64,000 nucleotides of DNA from Lachnospiraceae bacterium (GCA_017621815.1 JAGASK010000050.1:23972-87971); one strand, 5' to 3'. Shown: positions 8,687-18,141, counted from the first letter of the stretch. Notes: generated by a model not told the origin, from the letters alone. Made by a program: numbers and translations.

Positions 8687-9784
8687 ATGGCGGACTATCA
8701 GGAAAATCGGGAATTCAGAATTTTATCTGCAATCGGAATTATTTTGGTTGCGGCAGGGCATTTGGGGTTTAATTTGTTTGATGTGGGCGGTTTGTTTCCT
8801 TATTATTCCTTTCATGTTTTTATTTTTCTGTTTGTGTCGGGTTATTTTTACAAGCCTGAATCAGAGAATAAAATTGGAAGTTATATTAAGGGAAAATGTG
8901 TTACGCTGCTGCTTCCCTATTTTATATGGAATCTTTTATATGGAATTATGACTCTTCTTCTGCATAAAGCAGGTTTTACCATAGGACAGGATATTTCACT
9001 GTATACCCTGTTTCTTGCACCCTTTGACGGCGGACATCAGTTTATGTACAATTTCCCGGCGTGGTTTGTGCCTGCGCTGTTTCTCGTTGAGGTGATTAAT
9101 GTCTGTGCAAGAAAGGCGCTTTCTTTCCTGCATCTGAATTATGAATGGCTGATATTTGCGGGCAGCCTTTTTCTTGGCATACTTACTGTGTGGCTTGCTA
9201 TAGGCGGTCACGTATGGGGATTTTATAAGATTCCCGGAAGAATATTGTTTATGCTGCCCGGTTTTGAAATGGGCCGTATTTATAAAGAAAAGCTGGAAGC
9301 GCACGACAGGCTTTCAAACGGCTGGTACTTTCTGATTGTTATGGGAATACAGCTTATTATAACCTTTTTATGCGGCGGGCTTGCTTTCAGTGCGGTATGG
9401 GTGACAAGCTTCGGAAACGGTCCTGTGGTGCCTTATCTGACTGTGATTACGGGAATTGCCTTCTGGCTTCGGATTTCCAGAATTTTAAAGGAAGTTCCTG
9501 CAGTTTCAAAAGGACTGGTTACAATCGGAAGAAATACTTATGCTGTCATGATGCACCATATAATGGCCTTTTTCCTGGTAAAAACAGTTTTTTACGTGAT
9601 TCACCTGCTGACACCCCTATGCGGGGATTTTGATACTGCACTGTATTTTTCGGATGTTAATTTTCTGTACCTGCCGAAAGAAGCGGAAGTGGTGAAATGG
9701 CTGTATCTTGCAGCGGGAATCGGTATTCCGCTTGTGGTTGCCTGCTGGCAGGAGAAGCTTAAAAATGAAGTGGGATTAAAATAA
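8687..9784 (+). CDS. Acyltransferase-3 family membrane protein
   Basis: From the ATG at 8687 (GGGAG six bases upstream) the protein is 365 aa and starts MADYQENREFRILSAIGI with His25 in AAGHLG, the position of the conserved acyl-transfer His in the AT3 family. About ten hydrophobic segments fill the rest. AT3 proteins transfer acetyl or other acyl groups to sugars or peptidoglycan outside the cell. An upstream TTG at 8591 would extend the frame through a 22-bp inverted repeat and is less likely to be used. It stands alone between a divergent lipoprotein operon and a convergent Rpn-type gene. Substrate unknown. Confidence 0.75.
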   Translation: MADYQENREFRILSAIGIILVAAGHLGFNLFDVGGLFPYYSFHVFIFLFVSGYFYKPESENKIGSYIKGKCVTLLLPYFIWNLLYGIMTLLLHKAGFTIGQDISLYTLFLAPFDGGHQFMYNFPAWFVPALFLVEVINVCARKALSFLHLNYEWLIFAGSLFLGILTVWLAIGGHVWGFYKIPGRILFMLPGFEMGRIYKEKLEAHDRLSNGWYFLIVMGIQLIITFLCGGLAFSAVWVTSFGNGPVVPYLTVITGIAFWLRISRILKEVPAVSKGLVTIGRNTYAVMMHHIMAFFLVKTVFYVIHLLTPLCGDFDTALYFSDVNFLYLPKEAEVVKWLYLAAGIGIPLVVACWQEKLKNEVGLK

Positions 9785-9845
9785 ATTCGCAGGATGAGAT
9801 TCATGCTTAAACGATACTCAAAGTTTTGCCCGTTTAACAGAATTT

Positions 9846-9893
9846 ATAATAACAGCAGACCTTCCCTCGGGAGGGAAGGTCTGCTGTTATTAT
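9846..9893. terminator. Bidirectional terminator between convergent genes
   Basis: A perfect 23-bp stem (9846-9868 with 9871-9893) folds around CCCTCGGGAGGG, with A/T-rich ends on both sides, so it can stop transcription from both the acyltransferase (+) and the Rpn-type gene (-). It covers the stop codon of the minus-strand gene. Confidence 0.85.
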
Positions 9894-10837
9894 GCCGGTA
9901 AAGATTCTTTCTTTCCAATGACAGTGTTTACTTCTTCAATGCTGATCTCTACAATTTCTGCAATCAGTTCAGGGGGATAGCCTTTCCTGTGCATGTTCAT
10001 TATACATTTCATATTCACTTCTTCAGTAGCCATTTCTTCAATGCCTTCGCCTAAATTGCACATAATGTTTATATCCTTTCTGAAACTATCGTTAACGGGA
10101 ATATCATATTCTTTTTCCATAATATCGAGCTTTTCACCGGGCTTAAGTTGGCGGGATAATAAAGCGCCGATTAATCGATGAAGTTCATAACGTTCATCAT
10201 ATTCTGGTAATTCGTTTGAGATACCGATGAGAATGATATTAAAAAGTGAAATATTGCCTTTCCAACCGCAGGGCTCTAACAGTTCATTTTTGGTAAGGTG
10301 AATATGGCTCATGCTGTTAGTATCCATATTCATACAAATCCAAATTGAAAAAACACATTTTATATCATCATAATTTGTATTTACAAAGTCTCTTTCCTTT
10401 TGGGAAGAGATGAGCCTGCTTACATAAAAAACTGCCCTGTTCAATATTTTATATGCAGTGGGTTCATTTTTTTGAGCTTCCACATTTACAATAATCTGCG
10501 AAAGGCCGTCTTTCATACGAACATAAAATATGATGTCAAATCTTATCACTCCTTCAGCGGCTTCTGAATTTTCTGTATTCAGACCTATAATACGTTGACC
10601 GGTTTTATCTTTTTTTTCTTTATTAGTGAGTCCCGGTTCTGACGGAACCATACTGACATATGGTTCGCCTTCAATGTAGGCAGCCACATCTTTGGGATTC
10701 ATTCCTTTGAATTCATCAACAGTTTTTACTAATATATGAGCAAGAATGATTTTCTGGGACAACAGATGTTTCGCATATTCATCATATTGTGACTTGTCAT
10801 CGGCTGCAGTTACTGCATTTGTTATTTCAGTATTCAC
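9890..10837 (-). CDS. Rpn-family PD-(D/E)XK nuclease / putative transposase
   Basis: 315 aa from a GTG at 10835-10837, chosen because AAGGAGG sits nine bases upstream; the frame can be read 15 codons further without a better site. Asp101 in IRFDIIF, then Glu120 and Gln122 in NVEAQKNE, fit the D...ExQ variant of the PD-(D/E)XK nuclease core found in the Rpn / recombination-promoting nuclease family, abundant in Lachnospiraceae. Relatives of E. coli RpnA cut DNA and promote recombination. The C-terminal half is helical with an Arg/Lys/Glu-rich end. No terminal inverted repeats were found, so autonomous mobility is not shown. A homologue starts at 63308. Confidence 0.75.
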   Translation of the reverse strand: MNTEITNAVTAADDKSQYDEYAKHLLSQKIILAHILVKTVDEFKGMNPKDVAAYIEGEPYVSMVPSEPGLTNKEKKDKTGQRIIGLNTENSEAAEGVIRFDIIFYVRMKDGLSQIIVNVEAQKNEPTAYKILNRAVFYVSRLISSQKERDFVNTNYDDIKCVFSIWICMNMDTNSMSHIHLTKNELLEPCGWKGNISLFNIILIGISNELPEYDERYELHRLIGALLSRQLKPGEKLDIMEKEYDIPVNDSFRKDINIMCNLGEGIEEMATEEVNMKCIMNMHRKGYPPELIAEIVEISIEEVNTVIGKKESLPA

Positions 10838-11018
10838 GGTGGTGTGCCTCCTTGCTTTGTATAAAATTGTATTAACTTCCACAAAAGGCCCACCAATTCA
10901 CATATTCATTATATCGTAGCTTTTTATGTGAAGCAAATGAATTTTTTATAAACACTAATTGAATCAGTTCAGCCGTTATCATTAATTATTAAAAAAGTAT
11001 AAATTCCCATTTCCGGGA

Positions 11019-11047
11019 TTGACGATGATAAAAGCATGTGATATGCT
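11019..11047 (+). promoter_or_regulatory. Promoter of the repeat surface protein gene
   Basis: TTGACG (11019-11024), 17-base spacer, TATGCT (11042-11047). The transcript should start near 11054, about 160 bases ahead of the gene. Confidence 0.6.
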
Positions 11048-11094
11048 TGGAACACTTACCGCTTAGTGAAAAAGTGAATAGAAAAAGAGTGAAG

Positions 11095-11126
11095 CCTGTC
11101 TGTGGATAACCATGGACAGGTTTTTG
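11095..11126 (+). terminator. Leader intrinsic terminator (possible attenuator) of the repeat protein gene
   Basis: An 11-bp stem (11095-11105 with 11110-11120, two G-U pairs), loop ATAA, then TTTTTG. It lies between the promoter and its own gene, and the upstream neighbour is on the other strand, so it cannot be the end of a preceding co-directional operon. A second 10-bp hairpin follows at 11134-11166. Confidence 0.65.
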
Positions 11127-11215
11127 TTCGTGGCAGCAGAAAGTTTGTAAAACCAGCTTTCTGTTGTTGTATAGGTATCTATCATACGTATTCTTCTAAG
11201 CGAAAGGAAAAGAAA

Positions 11216-13798
11216 ATGAAAAAATTAGTGATAACTAAAAAGAGAAAAATAAAAGCATTTCAAACAAAGAAAAAGGCATATCGGGCAATGGGAAAGGCGG
11301 CGGCAATAGCCCTGGCATTCAGCATGGCAGCAGGAAATGCGCCCACAGCTCTTGCCATGGAAGGTGATGCCGGAGATTCGGCTTTAAGACAAACCGTTAC
11401 TTATGTGTATCATCAGCATGCAGGCAATGAAAACGAAGAGGGCGGATGCTATATGACCCCGGTATTCCATGTGCATGAGGGAGATGAAAAAAGGGGAGGA
11501 AGCTGTTATGAAACTCCTGTTTGGCATGAGCATGAGGGCAGTGCTGAAAGCGGAGGAAGCTGCTATAAAACACCGGTTTACCATGTGCATGAAGGTGATG
11601 AAGAAAAGGGAGGAAACTGCTATGAAACTCCCGTTTATCATGTTCATGCCGGAAACGAAGAAAAGGGAGGCGGCTGCTATGGCAGTCCTGTTTATCATGT
11701 TCATGAGGGAAGCAAAGAAAAGGGAGGAAGCTGTTACGGCACACCGGTTTATCATGCCCATACGGGGAATAAAAACAGCGGAGGCGGCTGTTATCAGGAA
11801 ATAATTTATCATACCCATACCGGCAATGAAAACAATGGAGGCGGCTGCTATGGGAAGGCGCTCTATCATGTCCATGCAGGAAGCGAAGCCGGCGGCGGCT
11901 GTTTTGGGACACCTGTTTATCATGTGCACAGCGGAAACGCTTCTTCGGGAGGCGGCTGTTACGGTACCGCGATCAGACATACTCATTCGGGGGATGAAGT
12001 ATCGGGCGGAGCATGCTATAGCCCTGTTTATCATACGCATACGGCAGATTGTGATATTGAGGTATCCAGTGAGGATTTGGGCTGTGAGACGGTACGGTGG
12101 GAAGACACCGGAGACGATGATTATGAAGGTCACGATTATAAAAACTTTTATATGTCCTGCGGTGTAACGGTACATGGAACTAATTCCTCCCATACTCATA
12201 TGGTGCATAATTGCGGCAAAGATGAAAACACTCTGGAAGGATATGTTCTTGGCTGCGGAAAAACGGAAGATACGGTGGAAGGTTATGCGTTAAATTGCGG
12301 AAAAACAGAATCCACGGTGGAAAAATATTCCTTAAGCTGCGGTAAAAATGAAGCTACAGTGGAAAAATATGTTTTAAACTGCGGCAAGACAATGACCACA
12401 ATAGAAGGTTATTCACTTAACTGCGGAAAAACAGCATCCACAATTGAAAGCTATACTCTTGATTGCGGAAAAACAACAGCATCCATAGACAGTTATAAAA
12501 GAAACTGCGGTAAAAATGAAAAGACAGTGGAAGGGTATGAACTCAGCTGTACCAAGGACGAAAAAACCATTGACAGCTATAAGCAGAGCTGTTTTAAAAC
12601 AGAAAAAACAGTTGATGCCTATGCGTTAAGCTGTAAGAAAACAGCTTTAACAGTTGAAGGCTATCAAAGAAGCTGCGGAATGGATGAGACCACTCCCTAC
12701 GGAAAGATTACGCTGACCAATGAAACAGAGGGTGAAGGTGAAAAGGTAAAGCTTACTGCCGTTTATGAAAACCTGCCGGGAGGCAATGCGGAACTTTCGG
12801 ACAATCCCTTCACATGGTATGACAGTCAGGGAAATGAAATCGGAAAAGGAGAAACTGTTGAGGTTTCAGAAAACGGAAATTATTCTGTTGTAACAGAGGT
12901 TAAAAATGAGGACATTGATAAAGACAGTCTGAAGTCTGAAATCGCAGTTGACAATGTTGTTATACCGGAGAAGGAAGAATCTGATGACAAGGGTGAAGCC
13001 GGGGATAAAAACAACGACGGTAAAGATGATGCCGGTGATAAGACTGACAATGGCAGTGGAGACGGCAATGGCAGCGGCAGTGAAGACAATGGCAGTGGAG
13101 ACGGCAGCGACAATGACAACAACGGCGACAATGGTGGCAGCGACAACGGCAATGGCAGCGGTGATGGAGATGCAGACACTGACAGCGGCAATGGCGCTCT
13201 GACTGATTTAATAAAGAAGCTTCTGCCTGTTCCGTCAAAAGAACCTGTTAAAGAAAAGGAAACAGGAAAACCTTCTATGGTTTCCAAAGTACAGAAAAAC
13301 AAGGCAGTCGTAAAACCGTCAGAAACTCCGGAGCCCACCATAAGTCCTGAGCCGGAATTTTCAATAAATACAGAAACAGTGAAGCTTGAAGAACGTGAAA
13401 GTGAAGGAGAAGAAATTGCTGAAATAAATACGGTTGAATCCAGAGAAGGCTTTTTTGATTCACCTGTTGTTCGTCTGATTACCATTACAGCCGGAACCTT
13501 TGCGGCTCTGACAGGATTATTTGTGCTGTTATATCTGCTCAGATGGAGCGTTAAAGTATATAATGATGACGGTAAAGGCGGAAGGCTTTATCTGGGAAGA
13601 TGTTCCGTAAAAACAGATGAAGACGGATATATAATCAGGATTACCGATGAAATGGCTGAAAAGGCTGTTACCAACAGATATGTGATAAAACCGGGATTGT
13701 TTAAGGCTTTCAGAAGCGAGGATGAAGAATTGATTGTATGCAGGGGGCAGAAGAGAGTTTCCGTATATTTGAGCAAAGAGATGATAGTAGTAGTATAA
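11216..13798 (+). CDS. Large secreted, membrane-anchored repeat protein with HxH/Cys and Cys-Gly-Lys repeats
   Basis: 860 aa from the ATG at 11216 (AAGGAAA upstream). Residues 1-48 are a long basic signal peptide ending ALA. Residues 66-272 hold eleven repeats of 18-19 aa of the form HxHxG(x)nGGxCYxxPVY, plus a partial twelfth. Residues 333-486 hold eleven exact 14-residue repeats of the form CGKTxxTVEGYxLN, plus a partial twelfth. A beta-sandwich-like segment (about 500-580) and an Asp/Gly/Asn low-complexity stalk follow, then a membrane span (about 754-776) and an 85-residue cytoplasmic tail. No LPXTG motif is present. Regular His and Cys suggest metal binding or disulfide cross-links (inference). 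Function unknown; proteins of similar design occur in Clostridia. Confidence 0.75.
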   Translation: MKKLVITKKRKIKAFQTKKKAYRAMGKAAAIALAFSMAAGNAPTALAMEGDAGDSALRQTVTYVYHQHAGNENEEGGCYMTPVFHVHEGDEKRGGSCYETPVWHEHEGSAESGGSCYKTPVYHVHEGDEEKGGNCYETPVYHVHAGNEEKGGGCYGSPVYHVHEGSKEKGGSCYGTPVYHAHTGNKNSGGGCYQEIIYHTHTGNENNGGGCYGKALYHVHAGSEAGGGCFGTPVYHVHSGNASSGGGCYGTAIRHTHSGDEVSGGACYSPVYHTHTADCDIEVSSEDLGCETVRWEDTGDDDYEGHDYKNFYMSCGVTVHGTNSSHTHMVHNCGKDENTLEGYVLGCGKTEDTVEGYALNCGKTESTVEKYSLSCGKNEATVEKYVLNCGKTMTTIEGYSLNCGKTASTIESYTLDCGKTTASIDSYKRNCGKNEKTVEGYELSCTKDEKTIDSYKQSCFKTEKTVDAYALSCKKTALTVEGYQRSCGMDETTPYGKITLTNETEGEGEKVKLTAVYENLPGGNAELSDNPFTWYDSQGNEIGKGETVEVSENGNYSVVTEVKNEDIDKDSLKSEIAVDNVVIPEKEESDDKGEAGDKNNDGKDDAGDKTDNGSGDGNGSGSEDNGSGDGSDNDNNGDNGGSDNGNGSGDGDADTDSGNGALTDLIKKLLPVPSKEPVKEKETGKPSMVSKVQKNKAVVKPSETPEPTISPEPEFSINTETVKLEERESEGEEIAEINTVESREGFFDSPVVRLITITAGTFAALTGLFVLLYLLRWSVKVYNDDGKGGRLYLGRCSVKTDEDGYIIRITDEMAEKAVTNRYVIKPGLFKAFRSEDEELIVCRGQKRVSVYLSKEMIVVV
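11411..12047 (+). repeat. HxH...GGxCY coding repeat tract (about 57-bp units)
   Basis: Eleven in-frame units, mostly 57 bp (two of 54 bp), each encoding HxHxG, a variable acidic or polar segment and GGxCY. Codons differ between units, so protein sequence is preserved more than DNA sequence. Confidence 0.85.
12212..12673 (+). repeat. CGKTxxTVEGY coding repeat tract (42-bp units)
   Basis: Eleven units of exactly 42 bp (14 codons), each starting with Cys (usually Cys-Gly-Lys) and containing an aromatic Tyr at position 11. The last three drift to CTK, CFK and CKK. Confidence 0.85.
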
Positions 13799-13803
13799 AA
13801 TAC

Positions 13804-13832
13804 TTGATTTTATTACAGGAAAGTGATAGACT
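13804..13832 (+). promoter_or_regulatory. Promoter of the first amino acid ABC transporter
   Basis: TTGATT (13804-13809), 17-base spacer, TAGACT (13827-13832), about 65 bases ahead of the substrate-binding protein ATG. A moderate match. Confidence 0.4.
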
Positions 13833-13898
13833 ACGAACTGATATACAGATAAATTGTATATTTATGCATTAGTATGCAAAAATAAGGAGGAAAGTATT

Positions 13899-14801
13899 AT
13901 GAAAAAATTTTTAGCAGTTGCATTAACTGTGGCAATGACCATGACCATGCTTACTGCCTGCGGAAGCAGTGAAACAGCAGCAGACAGCACAGAAGCAACA
14001 GCAGCAGACAGTACAGAAGCTGCTGAAACAACAGAGACAGCAGATGACACGGCAGAAGAAACCGAAGCAGAAGCTCCTGCAGCAGATGAAACAGCAGAAA
14101 ACTCAGATGCAGTAAGTGAAGCTCTGGCAGACGGTGTTTTAACTGTAGGTACCAATGCAGAATTCCCGCCTTTTGAGTATGTGGATGACAATGGAGAGGC
14201 TGATGGTTTTGATATGGCGTTGGTAAAAGCCATCGGTGAAAAGTTAGGTGTTGAAGTTGTTATTGAGAATATGGAATTTGCTTCTCTGGTATCTTCTATC
14301 GGAAGCAAAATCGATATTGCGGCAGCAGGTATGACGGTGACAGATGAAAGAAAAGAAAGCGTAGATTTTACAAATTCTTATTATGAAGCAGTTCAGTATG
14401 TCATTCTTCCTGCAGATTCCGAAATTGCCGCAGCAGCAGATCTGGAAGGCAAAACAATCGGTGTACAGCTTGGTACAACAGGCGATTTTATAGCAGAAGA
14501 TATTGCAGACAGCACCGTTTCACAGTACAATAAAGCAGTAGATGCAGTAAATGACTTAATTAACGGTAGAGTTGACTGTGTAATTATTGATAAGAATCCT
14601 GCACTTGTATTTGAAAGCAAGTTTGAAGGCCAGGTAGTTGCAGTTGACGGCGCGCAGTTTGATTTTGAACCTGAAGAGTATGCGATTGCACTTCCCAAGG
14701 GAGATACTGTTTTATTAGACCAGATTAATGCAGCATTAGAGGAAATCAAGGCTGACGGTACTTTTGATGAATTAGTAAAAACTTATATTGAAGCTGAATA
14801 A
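13899..14801 (+). CDS. Polar amino acid ABC transporter substrate-binding lipoprotein
   Basis: 300 aa from the ATG at 13899 (AAGGAGG upstream). The signal peptide ends at lipobox LTACG (Cys21). An Ala/Glu/Thr-rich linker (22-80) is followed by a family-3 solute-binding domain starting LTVGTNAEFPPFEYVDDNG, with the signature MTVTDERKESVDFTNSYYEA. It captures a polar amino acid outside the membrane and hands it to the permease at 14885 and ATPase at 15573. The pocket cannot be assigned to one amino acid by eye. A stem-loop after the stop probably keeps its mRNA more abundant than the downstream genes. Confidence 0.9.
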   Translation: MKKFLAVALTVAMTMTMLTACGSSETAADSTEATAADSTEAAETTETADDTAEETEAEAPAADETAENSDAVSEALADGVLTVGTNAEFPPFEYVDDNGEADGFDMALVKAIGEKLGVEVVIENMEFASLVSSIGSKIDIAAAGMTVTDERKESVDFTNSYYEAVQYVILPADSEIAAAADLEGKTIGVQLGTTGDFIAEDIADSTVSQYNKAVDAVNDLINGRVDCVIIDKNPALVFESKFEGQVVAVDGAQFDFEPEEYAIALPKGDTVLLDQINAALEEIKADGTFDELVKTYIEAE

Positions 14802-14826
14802 AAAATGAGGTACAATTAAGTTTATC

Positions 14827-14859
14827 AAAGAGGATAGCACTTATTCTGCTATCCTCTTT
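14827..14859 (+). terminator. Intercistronic stem-loop after the binding-protein gene
   Basis: A 13-bp perfect stem (14827-14839 with 14847-14859), 7-base loop, short T-tract. Such hairpins between binding protein and permease genes reduce read-through or stabilise the upstream mRNA. Confidence 0.7.
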
Positions 14860-14884
14860 CCATAAGGTATGAAAGGGAAAGTTT

Positions 14885-15586
14885 ATGCAGACATGGTTTG
14901 AAAATGTGAGCAAGAAGTTCGTAATGGCATTCGTGGAAGGAGACAGGTGGAAGCTGTATCTGGATGGCTTGGGCGTTACACTTGAAATTGCTTTTTTTGC
15001 GGCAGTTTTAGGTCTGGTTATCGGTACAGTAGTGGCACTTATGAAGCTTTCCGTGAAAAAGAACGGAAAGAAAAGCATATGGTCCAGAATAGCCGGAGTT
15101 TATATTGATATTATCAGAGGAACACCTTCTGTTTTGCAGTTATTAATTATGTGGTTCATTGTGATGAAGTCATGTAAAAACGGTGTGCTTGTTGCAGTTC
15201 TTTCCTTTGGCATTAACAGCGGCGCTTATGTGGCGGAAATTGTCAGGGCAGGTATTCTGGCAGTGGATAAGGGACAGACAGAGGCCGGGAGAAGCCTTGG
15301 ACTTTCAAAAGCACAGACCATGATTTACATAGTAATTCCTCAGGCAATTAAAAATGTACTGCCTCCTATAGGAAATGAATTTATTGTTCTGCTGAAGGAA
15401 ACGGCCATTGTGGGTTATGTAAGCTTAACAGATTTGACAAGAGCGGCAAATCAGATAACCTCAAGAACTTATGAAGCATTTATGCCTCTTATCGGAGCAG
15501 CTGTTATTTATTTTACGATTATAAAAATACTGACAATCTTATTGGATAAATTGGAGAGGAGGCTGCGTAAGAGTGATAATCGTTAA
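14885..15586 (+). CDS. Amino acid ABC transporter permease
   Basis: 233 aa, HisMQ/GlnP type, with an opening span after [15 protein letters not shown] and about five membrane helices. The cytoplasmic EAA loop, [14 protein letters not shown], is the contact for the ATPase. It ends 14 bases inside the start of the ATPase gene (translational coupling). It belongs with the binding protein at 13899 and ATPase at 15573; there is one permease gene, so a homodimer is expected. AAAGGGAAAG precedes the ATG. Confidence 0.9.
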   Translation: MQTWFENVSKKFVMAFVEGDRWKLYLDGLGVTLEIAFFAAVLGLVIGTVVALMKLSVKKNGKKSIWSRIAGVYIDIIRGTPSVLQLLIMWFIVMKSCKNGVLVAVLSFGINSGAYVAEIVRAGILAVDKGQTEAGRSLGLSKAQTMIYIVIPQAIKNVLPPIGNEFIVLLKETAIVGYVSLTDLTRAANQITSRTYEAFMPLIGAAVIYFTIIKILTILLDKLERRLRKSDNR

Positions 15587-16295
15587 GGACTTACATAAAA
15601 CATTTGAAGACAACCATGTGCTTAGAGGGGTGAATTATCATGTTCACCAGGGAGAAAAAATTGTTGTAGTAGGGCCTTCCGGCTCCGGTAAAAGTACCTT
15701 TTTACGCTGCCTGAATCTTCTTGAAACGCCCACAAGCGGTGAAATATGGTTTGACGGCCAGCTGATTACGGACCCTAAAGTAAATATTGATAAAGTAAGG
15801 CAGCATATGGGCATGGTGTTCCAGAATTTTAATCTGTTCAATAATCATACCATTATGGAAAATATTACTTTGGCGCCTGTAAAGTTAAAACTGATGAGTA
15901 AAGAAGAAGCAAGTGAAAATGCACTCAGCCTTCTTGACAGAGTGGGGCTCAGGGGAAAGGCTGATTCTTATCCCAGCCAGCTGTCCGGCGGTCAGAAGCA
16001 GAGAATAGCCATTGTACGTTCCCTTGCAATGAATCCCAGAGTGATGCTGTTTGACGAGCCTACATCTGCCCTTGACCCTGAAATGGTAGGGGAAGTGCTG
16101 GATGTTATGAAGGGGCTTGCAGAAAGCGGTATGACCATGGTGGTTGTTACTCATGAAATGGGATTTGCAAGAGAAGTAGGAACCAGGGTCCTGTTTATGG
16201 ATGAAGGCAATATTATGGAAGAAAATACACCCCGGGAATTTTTCAATAACCCCCAGTGTCCAAGGTTACAGGAATTTTTATCCAAAGTATTATAA
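15573..16295 (+). CDS. Amino acid ABC transporter ATP-binding protein (GlnQ/ArtP type)
   Basis: 240 aa from a GTG at 15573 that overlaps the permease end; GGAGAGGAGG precedes it. Walker [10 protein letters not shown] (34-42), Q-loop in VFQNFNLF, signature LSGGQKQR and Walker [13 protein letters not shown] are intact. It energises uptake of polar amino acids with the preceding permease and binding protein. The gene ends 10 bp from the convergent DUF6020 gene. Confidence 0.92.
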   Translation: MIIVKDLHKTFEDNHVLRGVNYHVHQGEKIVVVGPSGSGKSTFLRCLNLLETPTSGEIWFDGQLITDPKVNIDKVRQHMGMVFQNFNLFNNHTIMENITLAPVKLKLMSKEEASENALSLLDRVGLRGKADSYPSQLSGGQKQRIAIVRSLAMNPRVMLFDEPTSALDPEMVGEVLDVMKGLAESGMTMVVVTHEMGFAREVGTRVLFMDEGNIMEENTPREFFNNPQCPRLQEFLSKVL

Positions 16296-16305
16296 CATGC
16301 CGGCT

Positions 16306-18141
16306 TTATTTGCTGATATCCGCAGGAGGCATCTCAAGCAGGGCGGTAACGAGATAGAACGGCAGGGAAAATACCATAAAATATACATAGCGGAATTCAG
16401 TAGCCACGGGAGTGGCAATCAATACGGTAAGATAAAGGGCAAAGCTGGGAAGATAGTAAATCAGCTTTGCTTTTTCTTTTCTTATAAATGCATTGCCTGC
16501 GCAGAAAATGAGAATCCAGAATACAACGCCCATGCTCCAGAGCAGGCTGTAGCCTGGTACCATACTGCCAAGTTTTATGGAAATTTCTTTTGCTTTTACG
16601 ACCAACGGACCGCCGATTAAGGGAGTATGGGATACGCCCAGACTTGTGGCGCTGACGCCTTCGGCTTCTGCCACAAGATAAAAGGAATCGGGATACCAGT
16701 AGCCGTAAGTCTGGTTTTTGTAAGCCTCCAGATAGTCAAGAGGATAACGAAGCCCGAGTTTTATCCAGAGTTTGAGGAATTCACTTTTGTGTGCTGCAAG
16801 ATATTCCTGATTTCCTGCACGCACCAGTTCCTTCATATTATCTGCGTAAGTAGGATTATATAAGTCTTTAATATAAGTTAAATCCACAACATTTTCTATT
16901 AAGGAAAGCTGCTCGCCTGTCAATTTCCTGTCGTTGCAGATGACAGCGGCAATCTGCTGAGTAGGAACAGAGAGGGATTCGATTAAATCCGGCTGAATCA
17001 CATGACAGGCGTTCATAATAGGATATTTGATAATTACGGCTGTCAGGAAAATTCCTGCAAGTGCGGGAAAAACAAGCTTTGCCTTTTTCCTGTAAAAATA
17101 CAAAAGAAAAGGAAGGCACAGCACAAAGCCGTACCAGCCGTTGGAGCGGAATAAGCACAGCATAATTCCCGATATAATAAAAACAAGCATGGTTTTAGGC
17201 GCTGCACCTCTAAGGAGTCTTAACATGGAACAGCTAAACAGAAGCACGGCAGCTGCAAAGGGAATGTCTTTCCAGATTGTGACCGAAAATACGGCATTAT
17301 ATGGCACCAGTGCATAAAACAAAGTAATTACGAAGAGAAGCAAAGGCCTTACCCGGAACATTTTTGCCGTCTGAATAAAGTAGGCAGCGCCAAAAGCAAG
17401 AAAACACATTTGAATAAAAGTATAAAAAGAAATTGCCACCACCATATTGGAAGTAAACAAGAGACCGATATGATAGAAAAGCTTAATTATCATGGTATGT
17501 GCCAGGGGATGGTGATTGCTGTAAGGAATCAGGCCAAGCACCTGTTCAAACTGATTGATGCTGTCAGGAGTCATGATGCCGGGGTACTGGTAAAGGAAAT
17601 AAGGAAGCCAGCAGAGCAGACAGATAAAAAAGCTGCAGGCGCCGCTTCGGCGTCTGTAAAGTTTCAGCATTCCATTTAGGATATTCGATAATTTTTTAAA
17701 ACGGAGAGAAAAGGTAAAGCAGTGTTTTCCGTTTCCGTATAAAAACTGATGCATGGCTTTTTTATCTCTGGTATAGGAGAAAAGCAGTATCAGAAGCTTA
17801 TAAAAGAGAACGAAAAAGCCAATAAAAACAGACAACAGAATAATGGCCTGAAATAAATGATTCGTTAAAGTGGAAATATAGTGTCTGGCATCCACTGCCA
17901 TGTAAAGCAAAGTAAAGACAGCGGAAATGATAAGTGATGTTCTTTTTACTACAGGGCTTCCGGAAAAGGCTTGGCGGCCTATACGGTCGTTGATATGGCG
18001 GTACAAAAAGAAGGAAAGCAGAAAGAAAACGCCTGTCAGAATATTGCCGGGTTCCATCCTTCCGGCTTTCATCAGCGCCCAGCTGGTAAAAAAGCTTTCC
18101 AATATGTTGAGAATAAAAAGGGTTTTTGTACCTGTCTTCAT
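16306..18141 (-). CDS. DUF6020 family multi-pass membrane protein
   Basis: 611 aa with about twelve hydrophobic segments. The stretch PGIMTPDSINQFEQVLG followed by YSNHHPLAHT is the hallmark of DUF6020 proteins, common in Lachnospiraceae and thought to be GT-C-like membrane glycosyltransferases (family knowledge is thin). A large extracytoplasmic C-terminal loop contains YGYWYPDSFY. CAGGAG precedes the ATG by about seven bases and a near-consensus promoter lies upstream. It is divergent from a GT2 glycosyltransferase, which supports a surface polysaccharide role (inference). Confidence 0.7.
   Translation of the reverse strand: MKTGTKTLFILNILESFFTSWALMKAGRMEPGNILTGVFFLLSFFLYRHINDRIGRQAFSGSPVVKRTSLIISAVFTLLYMAVDARHYISTLTNHLFQAIILLSVFIGFFVLFYKLLILLFSYTRDKKAMHQFLYGNGKHCFTFSLRFKKLSNILNGMLKLYRRRSGACSFFICLLCWLPYFLYQYPGIMTPDSINQFEQVLGLIPYSNHHPLAHTMIIKLFYHIGLLFTSNMVVAISFYTFIQMCFLAFGAAYFIQTAKMFRVRPLLLFVITLFYALVPYNAVFSVTIWKDIPFAAAVLLFSCSMLRLLRGAAPKTMLVFIISGIMLCLFRSNGWYGFVLCLPFLLYFYRKKAKLVFPALAGIFLTAVIIKYPIMNACHVIQPDLIESLSVPTQQIAAVICNDRKLTGEQLSLIENVVDLTYIKDLYNPTYADNMKELVRAGNQEYLAAHKSEFLKLWIKLGLRYPLDYLEAYKNQTYGYWYPDSFYLVAEAEGVSATSLGVSHTPLIGGPLVVKAKEISIKLGSMVPGYSLLWSMGVVFWILIFCAGNAFIRKEKAKLIYYLPSFALYLTVLIATPVATEFRYVYFMVFSLPFYLVTALLEMPPADISK

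Larger units (their letters stand above)
10838..11215. other. 378-bp intergenic region: divergent 5' regions, promoter, leader terminator
   Basis: It separates the minus-strand Rpn-type gene from the repeat-protein gene. The right half holds a promoter (11019-11047), an intrinsic terminator (11095-11126) and a second hairpin (11134-11143 with 11157-11166). The left half is A/T-rich with no credible ORF. Short in-frame extensions of the repeat gene into this leader (from 11102) overlap the terminator and are not believed. Confidence 0.6.

Noticed and set aside
9890-10837. Complete insertion sequence
   Set aside because: No terminal inverted repeats or target duplication were seen around the Rpn-type gene; the nearby strong palindrome is a terminator.
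11102-11215. Upstream extension of the repeat protein (GTG at 11102)
   Set aside because: It runs through the leader terminator and lacks a ribosome site; the ATG at 11216 starts a good signal peptide after AAGGAAA.
11384-12208. Long minus-strand ORFs opposite the repeat protein (also 11397-11912 and 12880-13485)
   Set aside because: They mirror the repeat and low-complexity codons of the real gene, have no ribosome binding sites and no recognisable family.
11411-12673. CRISPR-like array
   Set aside because: Repeats are in-frame coding units of 57 and 42 bp with varying codons, no unique spacers and no cas genes nearby.
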